From contig UESW01004421.1 of the NCBI GenBank assembly GCA_900491605.1, forward strand, positions 791,738 through 855,737: a DNA stretch of 64,000 bases, read 5' to 3'. Under the pieces are notes generated by a model. The model worked only from the letters and a program-made list of their open reading frames with translations. It ran no database searches and was not told the DNA's origin. Origin of the DNA: Calamus simplicifolius (Eukaryota > Streptophyta > Magnoliopsida > Arecales > Arecaceae). Position numbers and translations under genes: made by a program. Shown here one piece after another: positions 11,845 to 23,035 of the stretch. Numbering within the stretch: position 1 is the first letter of the stretch; each line of letters starts with the position of its first letter.

Positions 11845-11853
11845 TTTATATAG
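11845..11853 (+). promoter_or_regulatory. TATA box of the small His-rich gene
   Basis: TTTATATAG lies about 30 bp upstream of a plausible transcription start near 11880 and about 410 bp upstream of the ATG, with an apparent leader intron between. It is the best TATA match in the plus-strand region ahead of the gene. Confidence 0.5.
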
Positions 11854-12034
11854 GGCTTGCTTTGGATTTGTGACAGCCTCCTCTAAGCCCCGAAGGCCCT
11901 CTTGTGCATGGTACGCTGGATTCTATCTTGCTTCCTCATCTTATAGGCATGCTTGTTATTTCGTAGATGAATTTTTTTCTTCTTTTTCTTGTTTTTTTTT
12001 CTTTTTCTTCCTTCATGTTAACAGCTTACTTGTG

Positions 12035-12252
12035 GTAAGACTTGGGTTCCTGATGTGAATTATGCCTTGTTCCAGATACTCCGATCCCAAAAACTAAACT
12101 ATTTAAACTTTTATATCAGTCCTTGAAGGATATTTTAATCGGGATTTAGACCAAGGTTCCAACCTCCTACATATCAATCTCAAATATATATATATATATG
12201 ATTTGGAATGGTAAACTTTTTCCCTTCTGATTTGATATTTAATAATTTTCAG
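12035..12252 (+). other. Probable leader intron of the His-rich gene
   Basis: The donor GTAAGACTT (12035) and acceptor AATTTTCAG (ending 12252) both fit the plant consensus. The intron is AT-rich and includes an AT dinucleotide run near 12185-12200. The exon after it begins 4 bp before the ATG. Confidence 0.5.
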
Positions 12253-12256
12253 GTTG

Positions 12257-12490
12257 ATGGGACCTCACCACCGCCGCCGCCACCACCACCACCACCACCA
12301 CCATGAAGGCCACAGCCTGTGTGATGATCCGGCTTTGGCCTGCTGTTGTTGGCCGTGCCTTCTGGTATCTTCTATCATCAGGGGGTTTGGGAGATGCATG
12401 TTTGTGGTCTGCTACCCCGTATTGCAATGCTTAGGGTTGGACGAGTACAGGCATCATCACCACCACCACCATCACAGCCATTTCCCTTGA
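12257..12490 (+). CDS. Small His- and Cys-rich protein, probably membrane-associated
   Basis: This is a 77-codon frame from ATG 12257 to TGA 12488-12490. Residues 3-16 are a His/Arg run encoded by CAC/CAT repeats. Residues about 26-62 are a hydrophobic, Cys-rich stretch (ACCCWPCLLV, then GRCMFVVCYPVLQCLG) long enough for one or two membrane passages. The C-terminus is a second His run ending SHFP. I recall small plant proteins of this layout (His run, Cys-rich hydrophobic core, His run) but no established function. A likely leader intron runs from 12035 (GTAAGA) to 12252 (TTTTCAG). If translated, exon 1 could add about eight residues in frame from an ATG at 12015. The ends suggest metal binding, which is inference. 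The bacterial-looking TTG just upstream is not the start. Confidence 0.65.
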   Translation: MGPHHRRRHHHHHHHHEGHSLCDDPALACCCWPCLLVSSIIRGFGRCMFVVCYPVLQCLGLDEYRHHHHHHHHSHFP

Positions 12491-12501
12491 TTTGATTCCT
12501 C

Positions 12502-12602
12502 TGGCTATAATGTAATTAGATCTTGCCTGCCTCTGGGCTAGGAGTGTTATTGGCTACAATGTAATTAGATCTTCTTGCCTGCCTCTGGGCTAGGAGTGTT
12601 AT
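12502..12602 (+). repeat. ~50-bp direct duplication in the 3' UTR of the His-rich gene
   Basis: Two adjacent copies, 12502-12550 and 12551-12602, read TGGCTAYAATGTAATTAGAT... and end ...GGGCTAGGAGTGTTAT. The second copy has three extra bases (CTT). The duplication lies just after the stop codon, so it would double any 3' UTR element, including the TGTAATTAG-type sequence. Confidence 0.9.
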
Positions 12603-12609
12603 TGATGAA

Positions 12610-13413
12610 TTTTGCGGACGTTGGTGTGGCGGTTGGGGTGTCATTGTTCTCCAAGTTGGCACTCAAAAGACTTTTGTTACAGCGTTAACTTTAAGAAGTT
12701 TGTTCTAGTCCCAAAGTGTACGTTTGAGTTGCTTGGATTGTTTCATAGCAGTTAAATCTCTGGGGATGAAGAGGATTCTTATTCATTGCTAACAAGACGA
12801 TCGGAGGAGGACCATGGGTGTCATAAATCAAGTAAAGATAGAACATGCATTTAGGCCATAGATACTTTGAATTCAATTTGGATGGAACGCCTTCGTTGTT
12901 GTGGTAATTGGAGCTAGTAATGCCTCAAGAGTCCATGAGATACCGTGGTATATCATTCAGCTGCTTAACTCTTCCACTCTGATACCATGGTATATCCTGA
13001 AAAAATGGTGGATATATATAATCTTACTCTACCCTAATAAACTGGATCTGAACTTTTAAGAGATAAATGACCATACTTTTTTATTGTGGTCGCAAAGTTA
13101 AGCTATAACCGTGTTTTTTATCCATACTTCCGTTATAATTGCAGTGACTAAGTTCACAAACGCTGCCTTCTTAAGAGTGTTAGGAGTGTCAGCTTGTTCG
13201 GTTGCCTTCAAAATTTAGGATATGTGGCTAGGAAATAATTTGCTGGGATAAGATCGAGCTGACAGCAAATTGCCGATGTACAAACCAACCACTGCATTTT
13301 AACTACAATCACTGAAGAACTCAAAGACAAAAAAAAATCTTTCAAAAAGATGAATCAATAATCTATTAAAAATAGAGTCAGTCATCAAAGAGGCTCTAGA
13401 AATAGAATGTATC
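12610..13413. other. Convergent intergenic region between the His-rich gene and QCR10
   Basis: The region separates two converging genes. No additional exon or repeat was recognised. Confidence 0.5.
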
Positions 13414-13419
13414 TTTATT
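13414..13419 (-). terminator. Candidate polyadenylation signal of QCR10
   Basis: AATAAA on the minus strand lies 105 bp downstream of the QCR10 stop codon, a normal distance for a plant 3' UTR. Confidence 0.5.
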
Positions 13420-13523
13420 CAGGTCATCCTGGCATTTGATTTTCTTCTAAAAGGAAACTGAAACTTCAAATGGACATCTTTACTAGGGTCCCAAATTTTT
13501 CAAAGTGCATGCCCAGACAAAAT

Positions 13524-13574
13524 CTACTCAGTCTCTGGTTTCTCAAATAGCTGCTTCTTCAACCAGTCAAAAGG
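13524..13574 (-). CDS. QCR10: QCR10-like complex III 6.7-kDa subunit, coding exon 2
   Basis: This exon completes the small protein whose first 44 codons lie at 41270-41401. It encodes PFDWLKKQLFEKPETE and ends at TAG 13524-13526. It is preceded on the minus strand by a strong acceptor, a T run followed by GCAG. The PFDW(L/I)KK motif directly after the membrane helix is the conserved end of the plant 6.7-kDa subunit of the cytochrome bc1 complex, a peripheral single-helix subunit of mitochondrial complex III in the inner membrane. Phase 0 on both sides gives an uninterrupted 60-residue protein of normal length for the family. The exon is too short to be found by length-based ORF calling. Confidence 0.88.
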   Translation of the reverse strand, partial: PFDWLKKQLFEKPETE

Positions 13575-13576
13575 CT

Positions 13577-14988
13577 GCAAAAAAAACAATTTGACTTTCA
13601 GAGGAAAAAAAATGCTGCATAACAAGAACATAATGGATGATTGTTCATGAAAAAAACATAACAAATAATTCTTTTATTGGTTTTTTATAGGCACAGCATG
13701 AATACGGGATGAATAGCATGCAATAATCTTCTTAGAGAGTAACAAAATGAATAGAAATAGCTGCCTGCATTCTGTTCACTCCTTTTTGCACCTCATCTAA
13801 ACAATAAAATCTGCTATGAACCACATGTAAAAGATTAATCTAACACCATTAAAATATCTGATGCAACCATAGTTGAAACACCTACTATGCCATGGATCCA
13901 TTGATGGCAAGGTGCTCTTGCAAGGTAATTGTACAGGCATCTATGCTGGCATACTAGTGTACATTCTATACAATGTGAATAGCTACATGTATGGCACTAA
14001 CAAGATAAGAAGTTTATGCGAACATAAATACAACATCAGCAAGGTGTCACAGAGCATACAGTGTTGGTGGAATGTTGGCCGGCAACGTTTGCACCAAGTT
14101 GATAAGGGAAAAATTAAGAAATTAATTATGTTCCATCAGCTAATAATACAGAACAGAATATATATATATATATATATAGATAGAGAGAGAGAGAGAGAGA
14201 GGCCAAATAACACAATGGGCTTTCCAATTAACGCAACCTTGTTTTTGCATGAAATCCATCTATCAAGTGAATAGTTGCTATTGTTTGTGAAACAAAAACC
14301 AATTTTCAGAAAAACAGTAACACAAGCTTGCAAACCTAGCTTTCTAACCAAACCAAGCTTTTCTAAAGCAAACCAATTCTTAAAACAATGTGTTAGTAAG
14401 CAATTAGGGAACACTGCTGACTCCATATTCTATAATTTGCCCATCATTGGCATCTTTTAAAAATCCTTGCATGCAGAACAAGATGTAGGAACACAAAACC
14501 ACCATCAGTGTACTAAGCTTCTCAGTGAACTCAACACTGTGAATCATTAGACTTCCTTTAATCCAATTGGTATTCCTCTTAAGTTTCATGTTTATATCAT
14601 ATAAAGTATAAAGTAATTATACCAGTCCTTTGATGCATGTTTATATCAACATACCAGTATTTTTATCACTCCTACTATGGATACAATTTTCTTTTTCTTT
14701 CAAGGTACTTCTTTGGATAAGTATCTTTCAAAGTTTGACCATGCATTCACTCAAAAAATTTATGCAGAAATGCATATCCTATCCAACTAGGTTGTTGTCA
14801 CAATAACCAAACAGATCCCCAATAACAACTTGTTGGAAAATCAAATACAATATTCACAAGTAGAAAGGTTTAGCAAAAGTGTGTCAATGACCCCATCGTC
14901 AATAGATAGAACTACACATTTCCAACCTGGATTCATAATCACGATCTTGTAGAATCATATATGTGTTTACCCTCTCTTGTTTATATAA
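13577..14988. other. Distal part of the QCR10 intron
   Basis: AT-rich intron sequence between exon 2 and the gypsy insertion. No exon was recognised. It contains the microsatellite at 14159-14202. Confidence 0.6.
14159..14202. repeat. (TA)n(GA)n microsatellite
   Basis: A TA dinucleotide tract runs directly into a GA tract inside the QCR10 intron. Confidence 0.9.
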
Positions 14989-14993
14989 ATATG

Positions 14994-16038
14994 TGTTGCC
15001 GTAGAAATCCGCTCTCCAACTCGAGCGTAACCCGCCTCCGATCTGGGTGTCAACCTTCCGCTCGGATAGACCTGCAAGATAGTCCTCACACAAGGAACGT
15101 TGGGGATGGCCCATGCGGAAAACCCTCCGATGCCCAAGTTAGTGAAAATTCACATCAAGCAATTATGAGAAGGCTCTTGCAGAAGAGTCCCTCAAGAATG
15201 GCCTCTCGAGAGCTCTGAATGCTGCTTGAGCTTCAATGGGTTTTTCAGTGAGAGAGTGAGCATACCTGAAAAGGTTTTTGGGAAAGGTATTTATGGACTG
15301 TTTGAATAGTGGCAGGTTGCTCACCTGACTCCTCGAACGTGTCTTGAGAAGTGAAAAATCGGAATGATTTGATTCTTATTCGAATCAAATTTGTTACGAG
15401 GCTGGTGTGATTCGAATCCTATCTGAATCTGATTGGTTATAAGGTTGGTAGGATTCGAATATTGTTCGTTAAAGAATCAACGATTAAGAAAGCTGATGGG
15501 TGCTTCGAGATTCGGCTATTTATAGACTTTAGGCTACATTTGGCATCATTGGATTTATTTCCCTCTTAGGACGGTTGGGGACCCACATGGTTGAAATCTT
15601 GCCAAATAATCATGGATTTGAACTTTCATTAATTTTTCACACTCGGCTTTTTGAGAAAACCACTTTGGAAATCAGGTGATCGAAGTCGTTCATCGTGTGA
15701 AGGATTCATCGTGATGATAGGTAGCAGGCGCACTTGGACTAGATGTGGAGGTAGCTCAGTCCCACAAACGTTCAAGGATACCTCGGCTCCGCCGAGGAAT
15801 AAAAGTGATTCGGCCTGACCAAAGCATAGGAATAGCTCGGTCTTGCCGAGGTATAAGGGTAGCTCGGTCCGACCGAGGTATGAAAATAGTTCGGAATCAT
15901 CGAAAAGCTCGAACTTGCCGAAATATGGCAATTTTGTCTTTTTCTGCACGTGATATATGGCGAGAGAAAATAAAAAATGATCTTAACCTTTTTGTCACAT
16001 GCATGAATATTGATGCAATGATAATTTTACCCGTATCA
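14994..16038 (-). repeat. Gypsy-1 left LTR (3' LTR)
   Basis: Begins TGTTGCCGTAG and ends CCGTATCA. It aligns over its full length with 38957-39996. It contains TATAAATA on the minus strand (15517-15524) and several CTCGG...CCGAG short palindromes at 15770-15925. Confidence 0.9.
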
Positions 16039-16041
16039 CAT

Positions 16042-16055
16042 GCCTCCCACTCCCT
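16042..16055 (-). other. Polypurine tract of gypsy-1
   Basis: The minus strand reads AGGGAGTGGGAGGC directly before the 3' LTR, the expected plus-strand priming site. Confidence 0.7.
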
Positions 16056-16283
16056 AATCCGAAGTGTAGGTTCGGGCATAGGGAGTAGAGTTCCAGATGG
16101 CTTTATTTGGATGAAAAATTTGAATTCGAAGAGGTGTGCAATGATGGTCTCATAAATGCTACGTCACCGCCTCACTATTTTTCTCGGTGGATGAAATGAA
16201 ACCCTTCATTTCTCGCAACGATGATTGGGCGCTTATGGTATCTACGCCGGCAGCCTAGGATTTGGGGATCCTTCCCAATAACA

Positions 16284-17506
16284 TAGTTATTAGATCCGGA
16301 CCGGACCGGCCGGCTGTACCGGTTGAACCAAAACTTAAAGACCAAGCCGGTCCGATTCTATCATAAAACCAGATGTGTAAGGCACCCGGAATAACCTGGT
16401 CAACCCGTCCGGTTCACCTGTGAACCGATTAACCCTGTCTAAACCGGATGGATCACGGGTTTGTTACTTTGTTAATGTCGTTTTAAATTCTTTTGCTTTT
16501 ACTCCTTTCGAGTTACGAGTATCCGACTTTCGAGTTTTGCCTTCTAAGTCACGACTTCTCAGCTCCTCTCCTTCGCCTTTTTTGAATCTCTAGTTTTCTT
16601 TTCTAGGCATTTGATTTTGGAGAAGAAGTTCGTCTCTCGTGAGTCTTGTCGTCTATTCTTTGCGATGTGATAAAGAGACGAAATTAAGGTAATATTCCTT
16701 ACTAATTTCTGTTTTTTTAAGTTTTTAGAGGAAAAAAAATCTAGCAACAAAAAGAAAAGCAAAAAAATCTGAACCGAAAGCTCCTAGCTTTGCTGGCCGC
16801 GGATGATGGAGAGCCGAGAGCACGCACTGCGACCGCCGACCGAGTTCCCTAGCCTCAGCACTTTTATGCTTTCGGTCTCCAACTCCATTCAGATTCACGA
16901 AATTTTTTTTAGTTATACATTGGTTCTCTCATCCACTTGGAATACCTTAACCTCTCCCTTGTTGGGTTTACTGGAACCATTCCTCGCCTGATTGAAAATC
17001 TCTCGAGCCTGCACTATCTAGATCTTCAGAGTGGGTCCGTATTTCTTGGTAATAGGTCTTACGAAATTGATTGGCAAAGAGCCTTTTGAGTCAATGACCT
17101 TCAATGGCTCTCTAGAATCACCTCTCTACGATACCTTGACTCGAGCTCTGTCAACCTCTCCAAGAAATCGAATTGGCTTCATGAGATCAACATGCACCCT
17201 TCTTTGCTAGTCTTGAAATTTATCTAATTCTGAACTCCCTGGTATTCCTTCAACCCTACAATATGTAAACCTCACTTCTCTCACCATCCTTGATCTCTCT
17301 GGAAATGCTTTCGAGTCTGCCATCCCCCACTGGTTGCTTAATATTAGCAGCCTTGTTGAACTCCATCTCCAGGATTGTGACATTTATGGCAACTTTTATA
17401 ATAAAAGAATTGACCCAACGGTTGAACCGGTGATCCAATGGTTGAACCGGTAACCCGGTGACCCGAGCTATTGGCTGGGTCGATGCCCGGCCGAGTCTGA
17501 CAATTA
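16284..17506 (+). mobile_element. TIR element carrying an LRR gene fragment, nested in gypsy-1
   Basis: The left end begins ATAGTTATTAGATCCGGACC and is followed by CCGGCC and GGTTGAACC motifs. The right end, read on the minus strand, begins ATAATTGTCAGACTCGGCCG. The two ends align over about 20 bp with a few mismatches. Just outside are CCAATAACA-like and ACAATAATA-like sequences (about 7 of 9 identical), a decayed target duplication. GGTTGAACCGG motifs near both ends resemble those in the small TIR elements at 7822 and 11065. The interior is host-gene-derived (16931-17394), so this is a Pack-type transposon. Confidence 0.6.
16931..17394 (+). pseudogene. LRR receptor-like protein fragment captured in a TIR element
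   Basis: Plus-strand reading gives leucine-rich repeats of the plant receptor-like-protein type: LEYLNLSLVGFTGTIPRLIE and NLSSLHYLDLQS, then DLQWLSRITSLRYLD, then, after a frame change, VNLTSLTILDLSGNAFESA and IPHWLLNISSLVELHLQDC. Spacing of LxxLxLxxN/C units and the island 'LSKKSNWLHEINMHPSLL' fit EIX/Cf-type RLPs. Two in-frame stops (TGA near 17088, TAA near 17220) and the lack of signal peptide, membrane and remaining repeats make it a fragment. Confidence 0.8.
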
Positions 17507-17691
17507 TGCACAATAATATCCTGCCCTTCTGCCAGGACGGTTTAAAAAGGGGCCGAGCGGCGTTATCCCTTGCCACATTGTTTCTTTGTTTCTTCTCCAA
17601 AGATTCATCTCTCAAAACTCCTGTGATCCCGTTTGAAGCTTGTCCCTCCCAACTCGGAAATATGAAAGGTTCGAGCGGTATGGTCTCGTGA

Positions 17692-20240
17692 TGACCTTAG
17701 GAAATTTGGATAGAGTCCACCGAAGTATAGGATTCCTCGGAACATTATTCTACGATTACCGGAACCTGAGCAAAGGGTCTCAAATCAGCTGGAGTCCGGG
17801 GTCTTCTTTTACGAAGAGAGTTTGAGGCAAGTCTTCGATTTTTCAAGATATATCGAAAACCCCATCCTCCATCAAGGAATGAGAATTCGGTTTTTCATTG
17901 CCGAAGGGAATACCGGTTCAGATTTCCCCAAGTATGGACGAGTTATGTTAAGGATTTGGATGCACACAGGAGTTATCGGAGTGAGAAAAGGAGGATTTGA
18001 TCACCCCTCGCAGTGATCAGATATTCTCAGCTAGTGTTCTCTTGGTTGAAGATGCCCTTTCGCCGCCGGACTTAGCCCTGTTGATCCCCAAAGTAAGCTC
18101 TTGCCCCCTTCTTATGCTAATTATATCTTAGCGATTTCACTACAGACTAAATTATCGTCTATTATATCTGCAGCCGATAGGTCGGAGTTCGTGGCCCAGA
18201 TGAAGGGGGAGCTAGGTAAGCATAAAAAAAATCGATTCAGGAGAAAGGCACAAGTCTGAGAAAAAGCCTCGTCTTCCTGAACCGCGTTCAAAAGAGGCGA
18301 AGCGAACCAAGATTGGCCGGCAATCCTCTACGCCGAAAAAGGAGACAGGAGTGTCGGTAGTGAAAGAAAAGTCTCCCCCCCATCAAAGGAGGAAACAATA
18401 GTAAAGGAGGGGCAGGTAGTTGAAGAAAACTTAGAAGAGATCGTCGAGGCTTCCCACCCATAAGTAATGGTGATACTGGATGACTCTGATGGAATGCCGC
18501 TGGCCGGTTCTATAGCCCCTTTGCCCGAAGACAGAGTTATGCTCTGAGGGGCTTAGCAGTCCAAAAGCGCCCTCTATGTGCAAAGAAACCTTAGCCCCGA
18601 TTGAGAAGGTGAGGGAAGTTGATATAGACGCCGAGGCACAGGAAGGGCCTTATGCCGGAGGGCTCCTTCCCAAAGAACCAAGGGAGGTTGAAGGAGAAAC
18701 CGAGGTGCTGAAGAGGTTGGAGAAAATGAAGCAGATGCCCGTGGATCAAGGGGAGTCCTCGGATGAGGAGGTTCGAAACGAAGTTCCTCTAGCCGAAGTA
18801 TCAGAAAAAGGTGTCGGGAAGGCCGAGGCTTTTGAGGCTTCCCAGATCAAGGCTCTGATTGAAGAGGCTAAGCGAATTGAAATTCCTCAGACCGAGGCCA
18901 TTCAGATCAGCTCTTCAGCTGTGAATCTGCTTTCACATGATCCAGACGCTTAGGGAATGATGGCCGCCCTGATGCGGTCTGTGTTGTATACAAAGAGGAA
19001 GACTTTTCGGCGAGTGGGCCCATTGAAGAGGATCTTTTTGAAGCGGCATTTGGGTGATCTGGGGTACCGAAGGATACTTACCTTTTACCCAAAATTGACA
19101 ACCATCCCCTTACAAGGATTGCAATAGTATGCTTCCCGAGTAAGTCGAGGTATCAAAACACCCTTTTGTTACTGGTTAATCTGGTTGAACCTCCTCACTC
19201 GGGCTTTATTCGCAGACTGCTTTAACAATAAGGTCACTGAGCTGGCATCTACATTTAGCTACAGAAGCTTGTGCTCAAGCCAGAGAAGAGGTTGTCGTCC
19301 TTCAGGAAAGGGCAAGATCGGTCGATAAGCTTTCCAAGGTCTTGCTGCTAGCCCAGGAAAAGCTGACGGATTCAAAAAAGGCAGATCTTTATAGCAAAAT
19401 TTCAAGCCAAAATCAATAAGCTTAAGGGAGCTCGCCAATTGGCTGAAAAGACTCGATCGGAATTACTGCAATGCAAGTCCGAGCATGCTCAAGAGATAGA
19501 GCCTTTGAAAAGACACTTCAACGAGAGGTGGAACGACCTAAATAGAAGTTTCGCCGAGGAAAAGAAGACTTTGAATAGAAGGCTTGCTGAAGAGGATGAT
19601 AAATCCAGGTGGCACCGATATCGGATTGCCAAACATACTGCCGATCTATTCTAGTCTTAGCGAGAGGTCGAGGAGAGACAGTAAAGGATTGATGATATCA
19701 AGGATGTATCAATACAGAAGGATAAATTAAAGGCCCATGATAAGATTCAGGAGCTGAATACGAAAATGGCTCGGCAGAAAGAGAAAGTATGGCATTTCCT
19801 TACTTCTTTTCATATTTTTTCCTTTAATTACCATTAATCTGATTGACTTTGTATCTTCAGGTGAGCAGGATGGCGTTTGGAGCTCATAACCTATTAAGGC
19901 CTTTGAAAGCGGAGTTGGTCTCGAGTCATCAAAGGTGTTCTGAACTCAAGGGTCAAGTAGCTGAGGCCAACAGGCAGGCTGCTCTGGCGGTAGAAGAATA
20001 CAAAAACTTCGCTCAATTTTTAGATGAGCGCAAGGCACCCTGCGCTGATGCATTCCAGTTTGGAGAGGAGGAAACGCGAGCAAAGATTTCTTAGAAATAT
20101 TCGGAGTTAGACCTCTCCTTTTTGGAAGCCGAATACTATGACGTTCATACATCGGGGACTGAGTTGTCTGCCGAAGTCGAGTATGAGGAGATCCCGGACA
20201 TTGACTTCGAAGCTGTTCTTGGTACAAACTGAGTCATAGA
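17692..20240 (+). pseudogene. Antisense accessory ORF of gypsy-1, copy A
   Basis: A spliced plus-strand gene lies opposite to pol. The N-terminal block (17692-18016) matches the 'putative gypsy type transposon' (Transposase_28) family but has lost about 0.2 kb relative to copy B. A GTAAGCTCTTG donor and a TCTGCAG acceptor frame a short intron at 18094-18172. A charged acidic/basic middle follows (18230-18950; KKETGVSV, GESSDEEVRNEV). A coiled-coil part is at 19260-20100 (EEKKTLNRRLAEEDDK; KGQVAEANRQAALAVEEYKN), with another intron around 19790-19860. Stops and shifts are frequent. The function in this family is unknown. Confidence 0.65.
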
Positions 20241-20639
20241 TCCAGAAATGGTTAGCCGAGGGTGAGAAAGTCCTCAGCGTGTTGCCAAAGAACCCGAGGC
20301 TCCCTATCCGATCACATTTGAAGTGGGTGAATCAAGTCAGCCCTCCCCAAGTGCTACTGAAGCTGCGAGGCTGAGCCTAAGTCCTAAAGACTACTTTTGT
20401 AATCTTCCTTTTTCTTGTAACTAAGGAGGCTTAGCAAAGCCTCACTTTGCAATATCAATATGAACAAATCTTTGTTTTTCTATACATTTTCCATTGTTTA
20501 GGCGTCACATGTTAAAACGACCCCTTTTGGCTCGTCTGTGGCTTGCCTAAACTCAGTTTATAGTCTGACCGAGTAAGTCGACTCTACCAGGGTTTAGAGA
20601 ATCTTTGATAACTTCGTTGAGATAGAAGGGATTGCTCGA

Positions 20640-20850
20640 CCTCGTCGAGGCTAATTTGAAGAGATCCGTAGGAGTAAAAAATAGCTCAGCTCTTACTGAA
20701 ACAAAGAAGATAGCTCGGCTTTTGCCGAAGCGAAGGAGATGGTTCGACTTCTGCTGAATCAAAGGAGATAGCTCGACTTTTGCCGAAGCGAAGGAGATAG
20801 CTCGACTTTTGCTGAAGCAAAGGAGATAGCTCGGTACTCGTCGAGCAGCA
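20640..20850. repeat. Short-palindrome array between antisense ORF and palindrome region, copy A
   Basis: Repeats of the type AGCTCGGCTTTTGCCGAAGC, spaced about 30 bp apart (GGAGATAG spacers). The equivalent in copy B at 30340-30450 has fewer units. Confidence 0.8.
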
Positions 20851-22479
20851 TTTTATTTTTCTAAGGCATTTACTTTGTTATTAGTGCGTTATCTTTTTTG
20901 ATGCAGCTTTGCTTTTCGTATACGTTAAGTAATCGATCGCTATAGGATAACACATTTTTCTGCAAAGGCTTCCCCAGGCTCCTTCGTACCGAGAATAGCT
21001 CCTTGCATTTAAGTCTTCTGATCCAAGATCAAGAGATCTCTTGCCTTTTATTGTTACGTAGGGAGAGTTTTTCGGTATACACTACGGAGTACCGAGTTTC
21101 AACGAGACATTGACACATGATCTTGATTAAATGTGACGCAATCATCGCGCCCTAGTCCCGAAGCTCTCCCTTTTATCAATAACCGCCCCCCGTTTAACGT
21201 CTATAAAAAGGGAAGAGCAGAGGATGCTTGAGCATATCCTGAAAGTTTTTGCATTCTGAGAGTAGAAAGAAATCTGTGCATCCTGTCCTATGTCGAAATT
21301 GAAAACCATACGGCCGAATTTTCCTTTCGAGATTTGGCTTGGCCCTAATGGTTGGAATGATGAAGAATTGTCAAAAAGTAAGCTATCCTCAAGAGATGAG
21401 TCATGGAGGTCATATGCAAAGCGCAGAAGGGGCATAAAGGCCATATGGGAAGCGCATGCAGGCGCTTTCTACTTAGCTCTATCTGTCCATCATGGAACTA
21501 TAAAGGCCATACGAGGAATGCGATTTTTATGGGCCTCGGCTTCCACAGGCCGTCCGCCAACCATGGTAACCTTAAATGGGTGCCATTTTGGATCTCTAAG
21601 TTTATCCAACTGAAGGTCCATGGGATGGCTTCCAAGGGAAAAGAAGGCCAAAGGTAAGTGCCCTTGGACTTCTTTTTTTGTATCATTGACCTTTCCAGGA
21701 ATCGCAGCTCGACAGAGTTCTCTTTTCTGATTTCACTTTCTGAAGCTGAAGCCCGTTGCAACGTAGGTCGCCAAACTTGATTTATTCAAACATTTTCTAG
21801 AATTTCTTGTACTGTAACGTACTTGTAATCTCCTGTATTTGTAATTTCTTGTAATGAATAAATAACTTTCAATTACTTGTCTTCTCATGCTATTTTATTC
21901 CTTTTCTACTAAGCGTGAGTTATTCCGACATACCAATGTCCTTGTATCATTCCGACACATAAATCATTCATATGCACGATAGTTTTTCCGAATCGAACGG
22001 GGTGTAGGACGAAGGCTAGGGCCTGCCAAGATATAGAAACACCTAATAGGGCATCCCTTTGCTAAGGGGGAGACAAACACTTAGCTTTTCGGATTTTGAA
22101 TGGCAATACCCAATTGAATGGAATGCCTATAATGTTAGGAGCGCGCTTTAGGGACTTGGCTCTTGCCAAGTATTTTGGCGATTCAGTTAAGGCTTGCTGA
22201 TGTGCGCCGGATTATGTTGATCCTTTATTAATAGAGCGCATGACTCGTCTTAAATTGTAGGAAGACCTGGGCGGCCTTGCTAGCTCTTGGTAGAAGTTCT
22301 GCCAAAATTCCTTCCGAATTTTTACTTAGTTTATTGAAACTGTAATGAATGGCTCGTTTATGCCAAGGGATAAAGAGGGTTTTACCCCCACTCCATTGAG
22401 GTATGGAGATTGTCGCTTAGCGAATACTCTCTTCGAGAGATTATACCTTGACCAGCCAAATATGAAGTGGCTCTCTCAG

Positions 22480-23035
22480 ACCTGTCGAGATACAGAAAGA
22501 TAGCTCGGCCCTACCGAGGTTTAAGAAAATAGCACGACCGTGCCGAGGCACGGAAATGGCTCGGGCTCGGCCCTGCCAAGGTACAGAGAAAGATTATATT
22601 TTACTTGGCGCTGCCAATGTACAAAAAAATAGCTCGGCTCAATCCTGTCAAGATTTGAAGCAATGGCTTGGCCCTGCCGAGGTACGAAGAAAGATTATAT
22701 TTTACTTGGTGCTGCCAAGGTACGTAGAAATTGCTCGATCCTGCCGAGATTCGAAGCAATGGCTCAGTCCTACCAAGGTACAAAGAAAGATTATATTTTA
22801 CTTGGCGCTGCCAAGGTACGTAGAAATCGCTCGGCCCTGCCGAGGTTTGAAAAAATCACTAGGTCCTATCGAGGACAGAGAAAGATTATATTTTACTTGG
22901 CGTTGCCAAGGTACGTAGAAATCGCTCGGCCCTACCGAGGTTTGGAGAAATCATTCGATCTTGTTGAGGCTTAAAGAAAGATTATATTTTCTTGGCGCTG
23001 CCAAGGTACGTAAAAATCACTCGGCAAGGATCCTG
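22480..23035. repeat. Short-palindrome tandem array, copy A
   Basis: Units of about 28-34 bp alternate two short palindromes, GCTCGGCCCTGCCGAGG and CTTGGCGCTGCCAAGG. They are separated by stretches such as TACGTAGAAAT and AGAAAGATTATATTTTA. Each palindrome has a 5-7 bp stem and a small loop. The open frames across it are repeat translation. Confidence 0.85.

Noticed and set aside
11870..12058. 62-codon frame before the His-rich gene
   Set aside because: It covers the likely leader and leader intron, with a poly-Phe run from a T-rich tract; better explained as 5' UTR and intron.
12239..12427. 62-codon minus-strand frame with a Val/Ala run
   Set aside because: Reverse complement of the His-codon repeats of the small plus-strand gene.
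13873..14274. 133-codon plus-strand frame
   Set aside because: It runs through the TA/GA microsatellite inside the QCR10 intron and has no recognisable domain.
22556..22974. Two plus-strand frames of 103-120 codons with repeating words
   Set aside because: They follow the short-palindrome array of gypsy-1; no protein signature.
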